A stretch of DNA of 41,871 bases from Nitrospinaceae bacterium (lineage in GTDB: Bacteria > UBA8248), in NCBI GenBank assembly GCA_018669005.1, contig JABJAL010000124.1, forward strand, positions 1 through 41,871, written 5' to 3'. A program made the translations under genes and the position numbers. Below, one piece after another: positions 16,946 to 25,907 of this stretch. Position 1 is the first letter of the stretch. Each line of letters starts with the position of its first letter. Below the pieces are notes generated by a model. That model was not told the origin of the DNA. It made no database searches and saw nothing but the letters and a program-made list of their open reading frames with translations.

Positions 16946-17742
16946 GCCGGATCCAGCCAGTCGCGCAAGCCGTCTCCCAGGATATTTAGCGACATCACTG
17001 TCAGTGCGAGTGCAATTCCCGGAAAGAGCGTCAGGTGGGGGGCGATGAGTAAAAAGTCTCTTCCCTCGGCCAGCATGGCGCCCCAACTCGGATCCGGTGG
17101 CTGAACCCCGAGCCCCAGGAACGAGAGCCCTGCCTCCGCCACTATGGCGCCAGCCATGCCGAAGCTTGCCTCGACGATGACGGGAGAGATCACATTAGCG
17201 AGAATATGCCTGACGACCACCCGGATGGGGCTGGCCCCAGTGGCGCGCGCCGCGACGACATATTCGCGCTCCCGGAGCGAGAGCACCTGCGCACGTACAA
17301 GGCGCGCATAGCCTACCCAGCCGAACGCGGCCAGCGATAACACCACATTCGCCACTCGGGGCTCCAGAACAGACATGAGCGCGATGGCGAGAAGTATCCC
17401 CGGAAACGCCATGAACACGTCCGTCACACGCATCAACACTTCATCCCAGAGCCCGCCCGAATATCCTGCCAACGCCCCGATTATGGTGCCGACCAGCACC
17501 GATATGAACACGGCGGCAAAACCGACTGTGAGGGAAATTCTTCCGCCGTAAATCACCCGGCTGGCAATGTCGCGCCCCAGTTTGTCTTGGCCGAAAGGAT
17601 GTTCCCATGTATTTTTTGAAAGGCCATCGGCGAGCTGTTGGGCGAAAGGGTCGTGCGGTGAGATGAGCGGTGCAGCAAGCGCGGCGATAATAATAAAGCC
17701 CAGAACCGTGGCACCGGCCCAGATGGAGAGGTTGCGCCGCAT
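16933..17742 (-). CDS. ABC transporter permease, DppC/OppC/NikC type
   Basis: A 269-residue inner-membrane permease of the peptide/nickel (PepT) family, with about six membrane helices. Family signs are an N-terminal helix, HPFGQDKLGRDIASRVIYG before the core, and the EAA loop (ARATGASPIRVVVRHILAN) which docks on an ATPase. The ending is GLGVQPPDPSWG...GDGLRDWLDP. It would pair with the upstream permease to form the channel. It follows that gene with one base between stop and start, so the two are co-translated. Substrate (oligopeptide, dipeptide, nickel or glycan fragment) cannot be told. Confidence 0.92.
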   Translation of the reverse strand: MRRNLSIWAGATVLGFIIIAALAAPLISPHDPFAQQLADGLSKNTWEHPFGQDKLGRDIASRVIYGGRISLTVGFAAVFISVLVGTIIGALAGYSGGLWDEVLMRVTDVFMAFPGILLAIALMSVLEPRVANVVLSLAAFGWVGYARLVRAQVLSLREREYVVAARATGASPIRVVVRHILANVISPVIVEASFGMAGAIVAEAGLSFLGLGVQPPDPSWGAMLAEGRDFLLIAPHLTLFPGIALALTVMSLNILGDGLRDWLDPAQKR

Positions 17743-17743
17743 C

Positions 17744-18664
17744 TCAGTCGAGCCTCACACGCGGGTCGAGCCATGCATAGGCAATATCGGCTAGCAGATT
17801 CCCAGCTACATACACGAAAGCTATGAAAAGAACACAGCCCTGAACCAGGGGGTAGTCGCGAGCGGCGATTGCCTGAATTGTCAGCCGACCAACGCCCGGC
17901 CACGCGAATACGGTTTCCGTGATGATGGCGCCCGAGAGCAAGGCGCCGAGTTGTAGGCTTAGAATCGTGATGAGCGGAAGGCATGCGTTCCGCAGGGCAT
18001 GGAGCCAGAGTACCCGCCCCTCGCTCAATCCTTTGGCTCGCGCTGTGGCGAGAAAATCCTGGGGTAGAACTTCCAGGAGGCTTGAGCGCGTCATGCGCAT
18101 TAAAATAGCGGACAAAGCCATTCCAAGGGTGAAGGCCGGGAGGATAAGGCTAAGCGGGCTGGACCTGCCAGAAACCGGGAGCCAACCCAGGTTGATGGAA
18201 AAAAAGATGATGAGTAGTGGACCGAGCCAGAAAACCGGCATGCTGGCGCCGAGAACGGCGAGCCCCCCTGCGGCGAGGTCGGTCCCTGAGCCTGCCTTCC
18301 TGGCAGCGAGTATCCCGAGGGGAAGGGCGATTAAAAGGGCGATGGCCAGGGCGGCGAGGGTTAGCTCGGCCGAGGCCCCAATCCGTTCGGCCAGGAGTTC
18401 TACGACGGGCCTCTTTTTGTGAAGCGAGGTGCCCATGTCTCCTTGTAGAAGGCCAGTCAAATAATCTCTGTATTGGACGGCGAGGGGCCGGTTGAGTCCC
18501 AGGGCTTCTCTAAGCACCTCGCGTTGGGCCGGGCGGGCCGTTTCACCCAGCATCAGGTCCACAGGGTCGCCCGGAATAATGTTCGTCACGGCGAAGACAA
18601 GGGTGGCGACCCCCCAGAGTACGGGGACGAGAAGCACGAGCCTCTTTAACAGATAACGACGCAT
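17744..18664 (-). CDS. ABC transporter permease, DppB/OppB/NikB type
   Basis: A 306-residue inner-membrane permease of the peptide/nickel family. It begins MRRYLLKRLVLLVPVLWGVATLVF, the usual DppB N-terminal helix, followed by IPGDPVDLM. The EAA loop reads ATARAKGLSEGRVLWLHALRN, and the ending ETVFAWPGVGRL...DPRVRLD is characteristic. ATG 18664 has AAGGA upstream and lies one base after the binding-protein stop. The longer reading to 18775 runs back into that gene and is rejected. Together with the next permease and the upstream binding protein it forms an importer whose ATPase genes are not in this cluster. Confidence 0.92.
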   Translation of the reverse strand: MRRYLLKRLVLLVPVLWGVATLVFAVTNIIPGDPVDLMLGETARPAQREVLREALGLNRPLAVQYRDYLTGLLQGDMGTSLHKKRPVVELLAERIGASAELTLAALAIALLIALPLGILAARKAGSGTDLAAGGLAVLGASMPVFWLGPLLIIFFSINLGWLPVSGRSSPLSLILPAFTLGMALSAILMRMTRSSLLEVLPQDFLATARAKGLSEGRVLWLHALRNACLPLITILSLQLGALLSGAIITETVFAWPGVGRLTIQAIAARDYPLVQGCVLFIAFVYVAGNLLADIAYAWLDPRVRLD

Positions 18665-18665
18665 G

Positions 18666-20291
18666 TCATCGTCCTTTTTCGCTTGGTTCGGCCAGGCGCG
18701 CATTTGCCAAGGATATGAGGTCCTCGTTCGGATAAACCCGGTATCCCGAAACCCGGCGGTCAATGGCGGCAACATTTACGCTGTGCCAGAGGTTCACGTA
18801 TGGAAGCTCTCCAGCGATGAGTCGCTGGGCTTTGGCATAAAGTGTGGCTCTTTCACCGGGCTCCACAAGGGAGCGCGCTTCATCAACTAACGCGTCGACC
18901 CGCGAATTTTTATAATGACCACGGTTCAAACCGTTTGGCGGGGTGAATCGACTGTGAAATATATAGCGGTAAATATCAGGGTCCGAGATGCCGACCCAGG
19001 TCAGGCTGTACAACTGAAAGTTGCCGCTTCGGATGTCGCCGAAAAATGTTCCCCACTCGTAGGCTCGCACACGCATATGAATTCCCACGCGCCGAAGCTG
19101 GTTGCCGATGACGGTGGCGATTCGCCGCCGGAGTTCATTTTGCGAAGTTTTGTAGACAAGGGTGAAGCGCGGGAGGGGGCCTTTCCCGTCGGGATCGGGA
19201 AATCCCGCCTCATCAAGAAGCTTTTTGGCGAGCGCAGGGTTGTGGTCGTAGCTGGGCAGCCCTTTGGGGTGGGCCCAATGCTCTTGCGGAAGCAGGCTGT
19301 CCGAGAGGGTGGCAAGCCCCTTTAGGATGTGTTTGACGATGGGTTTCCTGTCGATTGCGTGCGCAATGGCTTTGCGCACCTTGAGCCGGGACAGGATGGG
19401 GTCGTTCATATTAAAACCCAGGTAGGTGAAATTGGTTCCCTCGCGCTTGAGTATTTTCAGCCTCGGATTGGCCGCGAGCCGGGGGAGGATGTCGGGCGAG
19501 AAGGCGTTCTGAATCATGGTGAGGCCGCCGCTTTCAAGCTCAAGGATACGAACGGTTTCCTCGGGCAGTATCCTGAAAATCAGACGATCATATTTTGGTG
19601 GACCGGCGAAATATTTATTGTTAGCCGTGAGCTCGATGCGCTCGTCTTGATCAAAGCGCGTGAATCGAAAGGGTCCCGTGCCTACCGGGTTTTCTCCGAA
19701 TTTTCTCCCGGCGTTTCCGGCGCCTCGGGGCACGATGCCCAGCATGAGAGAATCGGTGAGACCCGCCGAGGGCTCCTTGAGATAGAAAACAACAATGTCC
19801 GGCGAAGGGGTTTCTATCCTGTCCAACTCGCGGAGGCCTGCCGCGTGGGGTGAGGCCAGGGCGGGATCTCGAATCGAATCGAAAGTGTATTTGATGTCGG
19901 CCGAGGTAAGGAGAGCGCCATCGTGAAAACGAACGTTCGGGCGTATTCGGAAACGATGGATAAGCTGGGTGGGGCGCTCCCAGCTCTCGGCCAATTCGAG
20001 CCGGGGTTTGTTGTTCTCGTCTCGGGATATGAGGCGGTTAAAGATGAAGCGTTGAACTTGTCCTGATACGGCATCTTGCGAGAGACGCGGGTCGAGTTGG
20101 GTGGGGTTGCTTTCGAGGCCGACGATAATATTGCGGCCCGGTGGCGTGGGGTCGCTTCCGCATCCTGTGAGGAAAACCCCGCTAATCATCAATGCGAGAA
20201 GCATTGCAGGGCAGATGAGATGGGCAACTTGGGCGTACAGCTTCTCTGAGCTGGGCACCCGATATGAAGCATTGAGACCGCTCGCAGGCAT
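18666..20291 (-). CDS. ABC transporter substrate-binding lipoprotein, family 5 (peptide/nickel type)
   Basis: A solute-binding protein of about 541 residues. A membrane-like signal LICPAMLLALMISGVFLTGC ends in a lipobox, so it should be tethered outside the inner membrane. The family 5 fold is visible in LESNPTQLDPRLSQD, RFHDGALLTSADIKYTFDS, GTGPFRF and KAIAHAIDRKPIVK. It captures the substrate for the two permeases encoded next. ATG 20291 is used, but that makes the signal peptide unusually long, so a later GTG start is possible. It diverges from the selenoprotein candidate across 175 bases. Confidence 0.88.
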   Translation of the reverse strand: MPASGLNASYRVPSSEKLYAQVAHLICPAMLLALMISGVFLTGCGSDPTPPGRNIIVGLESNPTQLDPRLSQDAVSGQVQRFIFNRLISRDENNKPRLELAESWERPTQLIHRFRIRPNVRFHDGALLTSADIKYTFDSIRDPALASPHAAGLRELDRIETPSPDIVVFYLKEPSAGLTDSLMLGIVPRGAGNAGRKFGENPVGTGPFRFTRFDQDERIELTANNKYFAGPPKYDRLIFRILPEETVRILELESGGLTMIQNAFSPDILPRLAANPRLKILKREGTNFTYLGFNMNDPILSRLKVRKAIAHAIDRKPIVKHILKGLATLSDSLLPQEHWAHPKGLPSYDHNPALAKKLLDEAGFPDPDGKGPLPRFTLVYKTSQNELRRRIATVIGNQLRRVGIHMRVRAYEWGTFFGDIRSGNFQLYSLTWVGISDPDIYRYIFHSRFTPPNGLNRGHYKNSRVDALVDEARSLVEPGERATLYAKAQRLIAGELPYVNLWHSVNVAAIDRRVSGYRVYPNEDLISLANARLAEPSEKGR

Positions 20292-20466
20292 GATGTTTAT
20301 TTTCAAAGCATAACCGGCGTCGGGCGAAGTTGATTCGGGGAACTTGTCACAGACGGCCAAATACGTCAATAAAGTGAAATCAGGACCAGTTTACAGCCGC
20401 GAGGGCAAGGATTAACATCTCAAAAATTAAGCCGCCGAAATAACTGGAATCGGAGACTTTTCCCCG

Positions 20467-21018
20467 ATGATTGGATATCGCTTTGCATCTGCAGTTTACG
20501 GTCAAGGGCTACGTGTTGCTGTCTTTCTTTTCTTTTCCCTTGTCTCAACTCTTCTCGTGCCGCATTTTTCCTCGGCCTCATCCCTGAAGGTTGGCGATAA
20601 ATCGCCTCAATTCGAGATACAAGGATTTAACTCTGAAAAACTCATTGGCGAGAAGAATTTATTGCTCGTCTTCTATCGGGGCCATTTTTGAAGCTTTTGC
20701 CAAAGGCAGCTGGTTCAGCTCCAGGAGTATTTAGAGAAATTCACCCAACTCAACACCGAAGTCATTGCTGTGAGCACGGATGATGAGTTGAAGATCCTCA
20801 AATCCTCAAGAGAGCTTGGGGTTCGATTCAGATTGATTTCTGACGTCGAGCGCCGGGTGATCGGGTTGTTCGATGTACTCCATCCCAAACAGAGGATTGC
20901 CCGCCCGGCGACTTTTATTATTGATAAGCGGGGGCGCATCCGCTATCGCTATATCGGCAAAGATTATTCCGACCGGCCACCGATAAAAGGTATTATGCAG
21001 GTCTTGTCGTGGATGTAG
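20467..21018 (+). CDS. Peroxiredoxin-like selenoprotein, in-frame TGA read as Sec (U75)
   Basis: Two consecutive open stretches in the same frame (20467-20688 and 20692-21018) are separated by a single TGA at 20689-20691. Read through, they give one 183-residue AhpC/TSA-type thioredoxin-fold protein with an N-terminal signal peptide (to about residue 40). The join reads FYRGHF-U-SFCQRQLVQL. In Cys relatives the same place is YRGxWCxxC, so the TGA falls on the redox-active Cys of a CxxC motif (U75, C78). Family segments continue after the TGA: VIAVSTDD, LISDVERRVIGLFDV, RPATFIIDKRGRIRYRYIG. A SECIS-like hairpin follows. It probably reduces peroxides or disulfides in the periplasm. A nonsense mutation is the alternative. 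Dependence on selA/selB elsewhere is inferred. Confidence 0.85.
20700..20725 (+). promoter_or_regulatory. Candidate bacterial SECIS hairpin
   Basis: A stem-loop sits just after the in-frame TGA. AGCT (20708-20711) pairs with AGCT (20717-20720) around the five-base loop GGTTC. Below, GG pairs with CC past a bulged C (20707), and CC (20700-20701) pairs with GG (20724-20725) across a small internal loop. The loop opens with GG, and 20 bases separate it from the TGA, within the spacing known for SelB-binding bacterial SECIS elements. I folded it by eye. Confidence 0.6.
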
Positions 21019-21070
21019 TGGCGGTGCTGTTTTGATCTATTTTTATCGCTCGCAAGGACTTAATTTTCTT

Positions 21071-22708
21071 ATGAATTTTTTTAATCATTCATGCCTCCCC
21101 AGGGTGCTTAGTGGTGTTCTGATGCTCGCTCTGGGCGTTTCTTTCATGCCGCCAGATGCTCTTGCGGCCCGCAAGAAGCGAGCTAATAAAGTCCGGATCT
21201 CATCGGTTAAAATTTTCAGAGACACCGTTAATCGCGCCATAAAAAGAGAATGCCGAATTACGGGTGAACTTGGTGTGCACATTCGTTCGATTTCTGCGGG
21301 CGAAACGCTTTTTTCGCATCGGGCCGAGGAGAAAAGGGTGCCCGCCTCGAATATGAAGTTGATGACGACGGCGGCGGCGCTTGCTTATCTGGGGCCCGAC
21401 TACACTTTTTCGACCGATGTTTATACGACCGGCACTATTAGAAAGGGTGTTCTCAAGGGCGATTTGTTTCTCAAGGGCTACGGCGATCCCACATTTGTTC
21501 AAGAGCGGGTTCGGGAGTTGGCGTATTCGTTGTATCTCAAAGGCGTTCGCCAGGTTTTAGGTGATCTGATTGCGGATGATAGTTTTTTCGATGGGCAGCG
21601 GTATGGAAAAGACTGGAAGGTAAACGGATCGGGCAAGGCTTATCTGGCGCCCTACTCGGCACTTTCCGTGAATTTCAGCCTCGTGAACGTGCAGGTTGAT
21701 CCGGGCTCCGGGCCAGGGGCTCTTGCGCGGGTTCAGCTTATTCCGCCCTCGGATACCATCGGCCTTAAAAATAGCTTGAAAACGGTTTCCCGCCGCAAAC
21801 GCCCAAGGGTGCGGGTGAGCCGTCGTACGGCAGGCGGTAAAGATTGGATTCATGTCAGCGGGCGAACGCCAGCCAGAAAGCGCACCCGGCGTTATACCAT
21901 TTCGGTATCCGATCCCACCCGATTTGCCGCCGGGACATTTTCGGCACTTTTGAAAAAAGAGGGTATCCGCTTCAGGGGCAGAATACTCAAGGGCAAAACG
22001 CCTCCCGATGCCAAACTCATCGCGAGGCAAAACTCGCGCGTCCTGGGCGAGATAATTCGCGGGCTGAATAAGCACAGCAACAATCTGACGGCCGAGTTGA
22101 TACTTAAAACTCTCGGAGCGGAAATTTACGGTCTTCCGGGCACCACCGAGAAGGGACTTGTTGCGGTGAAAAAATATCTCCTCCATTTGGGAATTCCCCA
22201 GGACGCATTCGATTTTTCAGATGGCTCGGGGCTTAGCCGAAAAAACCGGATAACACCCAGGGCCATAGTCACGCTTCTTTCGAGCGTTTATCACGATTTT
22301 CGGATTTTGCCCGAATACCTTGCCTCCTTGGCTGTGGTGGGTGTGGATGGGACGATTCGAAAGCGCCTCCGTCGAAGCCGCGCCTCAAGACGAATTCGCG
22401 CAAAGACGGGTCTGCTGGCTGGGATTCATGCGTTGAGCGGGTTTGCGGCCGCCGATAATGGCGAGACACTGGCCTTTTCCATTTTATCGAACCAAAACGG
22501 CTGCCGCCCTAAAAGATTGATGAACCGTATTTCTCTTGCCATGACACAGTTGAACCGTCCTGTTCCTAAAAGTTTTCACCATAAGCATAATCCGCCGCGC
22601 CAGATGCTCCTTCGTCCCATGCCCAATCCTCTTAAGCGGGATCGCTGGAGGCGAAGTGGTCGGGCGCGCAGTGAAACCCAAGGCGCTATGGGCGGGGCAA
22701 AACGTTGA
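21071..22708 (+). CDS. dacB: D-alanyl-D-alanine carboxypeptidase / endopeptidase (PBP4, peptidase S13)
   Basis: A periplasmic penicillin-binding protein of 545 residues that trims or cleaves peptidoglycan cross-links. A signal peptide spans about residues 1-32. The serine-enzyme motifs are SNMK (93-96, SxxK), SNN in KHSNNLTAE and KTG in RIRAKTGLLAGI. The inserted region between the first two motifs is typical of class C PBP4. The C-terminus after the last domain is a roughly 50-residue Pro/Arg/Lys-rich tail that relatives generally lack. ATG 21071 has AAGGA about 12 bases upstream. TTG 21032 would add 13 residues. It starts about 50 bases after the selenoprotein and may be co-transcribed. Confidence 0.92.
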   Translation: MNFFNHSCLPRVLSGVLMLALGVSFMPPDALAARKKRANKVRISSVKIFRDTVNRAIKRECRITGELGVHIRSISAGETLFSHRAEEKRVPASNMKLMTTAAALAYLGPDYTFSTDVYTTGTIRKGVLKGDLFLKGYGDPTFVQERVRELAYSLYLKGVRQVLGDLIADDSFFDGQRYGKDWKVNGSGKAYLAPYSALSVNFSLVNVQVDPGSGPGALARVQLIPPSDTIGLKNSLKTVSRRKRPRVRVSRRTAGGKDWIHVSGRTPARKRTRRYTISVSDPTRFAAGTFSALLKKEGIRFRGRILKGKTPPDAKLIARQNSRVLGEIIRGLNKHSNNLTAELILKTLGAEIYGLPGTTEKGLVAVKKYLLHLGIPQDAFDFSDGSGLSRKNRITPRAIVTLLSSVYHDFRILPEYLASLAVVGVDGTIRKRLRRSRASRRIRAKTGLLAGIHALSGFAAADNGETLAFSILSNQNGCRPKRLMNRISLAMTQLNRPVPKSFHHKHNPPRQMLLRPMPNPLKRDRWRRSGRARSETQGAMGGAKR

Positions 22709-22748
22709 GTACAGCGTTTTTTGATTGATACTTTGGGGTATTCGATTA

Positions 22749-24578
22749 ATGGCCTCTAACGAGCAGCGAGCAGCTAGTTACCGTAACGGCCGGAACGCCT
22801 CTGCGGGGCTGCCCGTATTTCCGAATCGATGGACAGTCAAACAAATTGATGAAGGTCTTGCCGCCCGCTTGTCGGAGGCGCTAAGGGTGCCTGCGCTCCT
22901 GGGGCGCCTCCTGGCGCTTCGGGGAATTTCCGGGGCCGAGGAAGCCGAAGTTTTTCTAGACGCGCCGCTTACCGCGCTGCACGATCCCTTTTTAATGAAG
23001 GGAATGGAGGAGGCCGCAGCTCATCTGGCTCAAGAGGTGATGAAAGGCCACCCGATAGGTATTTATGGCGACTATGACACGGATGGAATTTCCTCGACCA
23101 CGCTTTTGGTCCTTTTTTTTAGATCGCTCGGAGTAACTACCCCTTACTTTATTCCCCGCCGGATGGAGGAGGGCTACGGCCTTCACCTATCTGGGTTGAT
23201 GGCGCTCCGGGAGGCCGGGTGCGAGACGATAGTGACTGTGGACACTGGCATCACGGCGGTGGATGTGGCGCGCGAGGCACGTGAAAACGGTATCCATCTC
23301 ATCATTACAGATCATCATGCCCCGCCCGAGGTTCTTCCCGAGGCCCTTGCCGTTGTTAATCCGCGCCAAGAGGATTGCGCCTATCCTTTTAAAAGTTTGA
23401 GTGGTGTGGGTGTCGCCTTTAAAGTTGCCACGGCCGTAAGGCGTCGTCTTCGCGACGAAGGTTTTGAGGGTGAGCTTCCCAATCTCAAACAACACCTCGA
23501 TCTCGTGGCGCTGGGTACGGTGGCGGACATCGTTCCTCTTGTAGATGAAAATCATATCTTGGTTCGGGGGGGCCTTGAGGTAATTTCCTCGGTTATGAAT
23601 TCCGGTAGCGCGGCGGTGGAGGCCTACAAAGGTAAGCCGGGTATAAGGGCTCTTGTGGCCGCTGCGGATTTAAAAGCGGAGTCGATTACGGCGGGACACA
23701 TTGGTTTCGTCCTTGCGCCCCGACTGAATGCGGCCGGAAGAGTGGGGGACCCGCGCCTAGGGGTGGACCTTCTTATGGAAGTCGATTCGGCGCTGGCCAG
23801 GCCACGCTCGGAAAAACTAGAGGTGTGGAATCGGCAGCGGCAGGACCTTGAGCGTGAGGCGCACAAAGAGGCCTTGGAGCAAATTGAGGCGATGGGACTT
23901 GCCGATGAGCACCAATCTCTTGTCCTGGCGAGCGAGAAATGGCACCCGGGCGTAATCGGAATTGTCGCCTCAAGAATGGTTGAGAAATTTAACAGGCCAT
24001 CGGTGCTTATCCACCTCGATGGTGAGGTGGGGAAGGGGTCCTGCCGAGGTGTTCCCGGGGTCAATCTGGTTGAGATTTTGGAAAGGTGCTCGGGCTCGCT
24101 GATCCAGTTCGGGGGGCACAAGGGTGCGGCGGGTTTGTCGATCAAGCGGGAAAATGTGACTCAATTTCGGGAAGAATTTGAGAATGCCGCCCGTGATGCT
24201 CTTGGTGGGGAGCCAGCCAGACCAGAATTGTTGTTGGATGGTGTGGTGGATTTCTCGGAACTTGAGATGCCCCTGGTCGAAATGTTGGAAAGAATGGCGC
24301 CCTTTGGGATGGGGAATCCCCAGCCTGTTTTTGCCACCTCGGGTGTGGAGGTGGTGGGTCGCCCTGAAACTGTGGGGAAGGGGAAGCATTTGAAAATGAG
24401 AATTCGCCAACGAGGGCAGGTGGTCGATTCCATTGGTTTTGGCCTGGGTGGTTTTCTTGAGGACGAGGCGTTTTTGAAGGGCAAGCTGGATGTTGCTTAT
24501 AACGCCGGTGTGAATCGGTGGCGCGGAAGCGCGAGGGTGCAGATTCAGATTAAAGCGCTGCGGCCCGCAGGCGGTTAG
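22749..24578 (+). CDS. recJ: Single-stranded-DNA-specific exonuclease RecJ
   Basis: A 609-residue DHH-family 5'-3' exonuclease used in recombination and mismatch or base-excision repair. Metal-binding motifs are visible: YGDYDTDGISSTT, the TVDTG segment, and TDHH. The C-terminal DHHA1 domain has QFGGHKGAAG, and an OB-like domain with PFGMGNPQPVF and SIGFG follows. The length matches the family. ATG 22749 is chosen over TTG 22725 and follows a GGGGT stretch. Its stop codon overlaps the stop of the convergent MidA-like gene. Confidence 0.96.
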   Translation: MASNEQRAASYRNGRNASAGLPVFPNRWTVKQIDEGLAARLSEALRVPALLGRLLALRGISGAEEAEVFLDAPLTALHDPFLMKGMEEAAAHLAQEVMKGHPIGIYGDYDTDGISSTTLLVLFFRSLGVTTPYFIPRRMEEGYGLHLSGLMALREAGCETIVTVDTGITAVDVAREARENGIHLIITDHHAPPEVLPEALAVVNPRQEDCAYPFKSLSGVGVAFKVATAVRRRLRDEGFEGELPNLKQHLDLVALGTVADIVPLVDENHILVRGGLEVISSVMNSGSAAVEAYKGKPGIRALVAAADLKAESITAGHIGFVLAPRLNAAGRVGDPRLGVDLLMEVDSALARPRSEKLEVWNRQRQDLEREAHKEALEQIEAMGLADEHQSLVLASEKWHPGVIGIVASRMVEKFNRPSVLIHLDGEVGKGSCRGVPGVNLVEILERCSGSLIQFGGHKGAAGLSIKRENVTQFREEFENAARDALGGEPARPELLLDGVVDFSELEMPLVEMLERMAPFGMGNPQPVFATSGVEVVGRPETVGKGKHLKMRIRQRGQVVDSIGFGLGGFLEDEAFLKGKLDVAYNAGVNRWRGSARVQIQIKALRPAGG

Positions 24579-25765
24579 CCGCGCAACGTGGCGAAAGATT
24601 CCCTGTCGTCTGGTTTCATGGAGAACCCCGGAAATTCGGTTTTATCGAGGCGGCGGGTGAGGAGCATGACCTTGATGGCTCCCCCTAGCCCCCCCGGATC
24701 GAGAAGGCCCATCGCACGCCGCCGCTCGCTGGCAGCATTACTTCCGCTGCCAGTTGCGTTTTCAAGCACCTCAGTTATTCCTGAGCCTAAGAGAAAATGA
24801 GTTTGATCGGTAAATCCGGCCAGCGAGAGCCCCGAGATTTCGGCCGCTCTTAGTATCGATGTGAAATCAACATGGGCCGTTAGATCTGATTCGCCGGGAA
24901 GATCAAGCGGATTTTCTATAATGGCATGGTTCCGATAACCCCGGATTGTTCCCTCTCTTCGGGATGGATGATACAGGGCTTTGCTTGAGAATCCATAATC
25001 GAAAAGTAAAATTCCACCTTGCCCGATTCGTTTGGCCACGGATTCAATCCAATCGATTGCGGCTGGGCACACTTCTACTGTTTGACCAATTTCGAGTTTG
25101 ACTCCGAGTTCATGGAACCAATTATTCAGGTACGCCTCGGAAAGCTCGCCGTTGCAAAATGAGAGCCTGCCGCCTTGTTGTTCGACGTAGCGCTCTACAA
25201 GGCCTTTTTCTGTTTGTTTTAAAATATGAACAGGAAGGGCATCGAGAAATTCATGGGCGATGATAAGACCCTCGAAATTCTCGGGGAGTGAATTTTTTTC
25301 ATGAGCGTCAGCTTCCAGCCTAGCGCGGGGGCGGGGGCGTTTACTCTCCAGCCATCTGGCCAGCCGCTCGCCTGCCCGAGATGAGGAGGAGGGGTTTTGC
25401 TCAATCAGGGTGTACTCAAGGGCCTGTGCAAAGGCCGGGGCGCCCACGTCTTCTGTCGTTTTGAGTATGTCATGCGCCAGCCACCCCTCGCCGGCCCCAT
25501 ATTCATAGATGTTAAACTGGCCGGGTTTGCCCATGGCGCGCCATATTTCCTCGCTCTGGCGAGATAGAATATGTCCGAAGACAGGGCTTTGGTGAGGGCT
25601 GGTCTTGAAATCACCACCCCCCCCCAGGCGCTGGGTGGGCTGGCGGTAGTAGCCGCCTTTGGGGTGATAAAGACACATCTCCATGAACTTTTTGAAGGTG
25701 ATCGGGCCAGAACCCAGTTCTGATTCAAGCGCCCGTGCAAGAGCGGGGTGAGATGAGATATTCAT
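24575..25765 (-). CDS. SAM-dependent methyltransferase, MidA/NDUFAF7 family
   Basis: A 396-residue class I methyltransferase of the MidA (DUF185) family. In mitochondria a homologue methylates an arginine of a complex I subunit. Family signs are the N-terminal FMEMCLYHPKGGYY, the SAM-binding EYGAGEGWLAHDIL, the NEFLDALPVH-like segment AHEFLDALPVH, and GGILLFDYGF. The bacterial role is unproven; assistance to NADH dehydrogenase assembly is a plausible inference in this respiratory organism. ATG 25765 is preferred over the longer reading to 25801, which precedes the family start. It converges on recJ with overlapping stop codons. Confidence 0.88.
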   Translation of the reverse strand: MNISSHPALARALESELGSGPITFKKFMEMCLYHPKGGYYRQPTQRLGGGGDFKTSPHQSPVFGHILSRQSEEIWRAMGKPGQFNIYEYGAGEGWLAHDILKTTEDVGAPAFAQALEYTLIEQNPSSSSRAGERLARWLESKRPRPRARLEADAHEKNSLPENFEGLIIAHEFLDALPVHILKQTEKGLVERYVEQQGGRLSFCNGELSEAYLNNWFHELGVKLEIGQTVEVCPAAIDWIESVAKRIGQGGILLFDYGFSSKALYHPSRREGTIRGYRNHAIIENPLDLPGESDLTAHVDFTSILRAAEISGLSLAGFTDQTHFLLGSGITEVLENATGSGSNAASERRRAMGLLDPGGLGGAIKVMLLTRRLDKTEFPGFSMKPDDRESFATLRG

Positions 25766-25907
25766 GGCGGCTATTATAGGCTGGCTTCGGGCGGGGCGCA
25801 CTATTGAGCCTGGATGTCTTGATTCTGACTCGCTTGCCTTCTATCCTGTGTGTTGCTGTCTAGGGCGGTTGATTTTTGACATTGTCTGTTTTTGAGAGGG
25901 ATGCCAG

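Noticed and set aside
20770-21018. Independent 82-residue gene
   Set aside because: It is the in-frame continuation of the peroxiredoxin-like protein after the TGA; the ATG is internal and would remove half of the thioredoxin fold.
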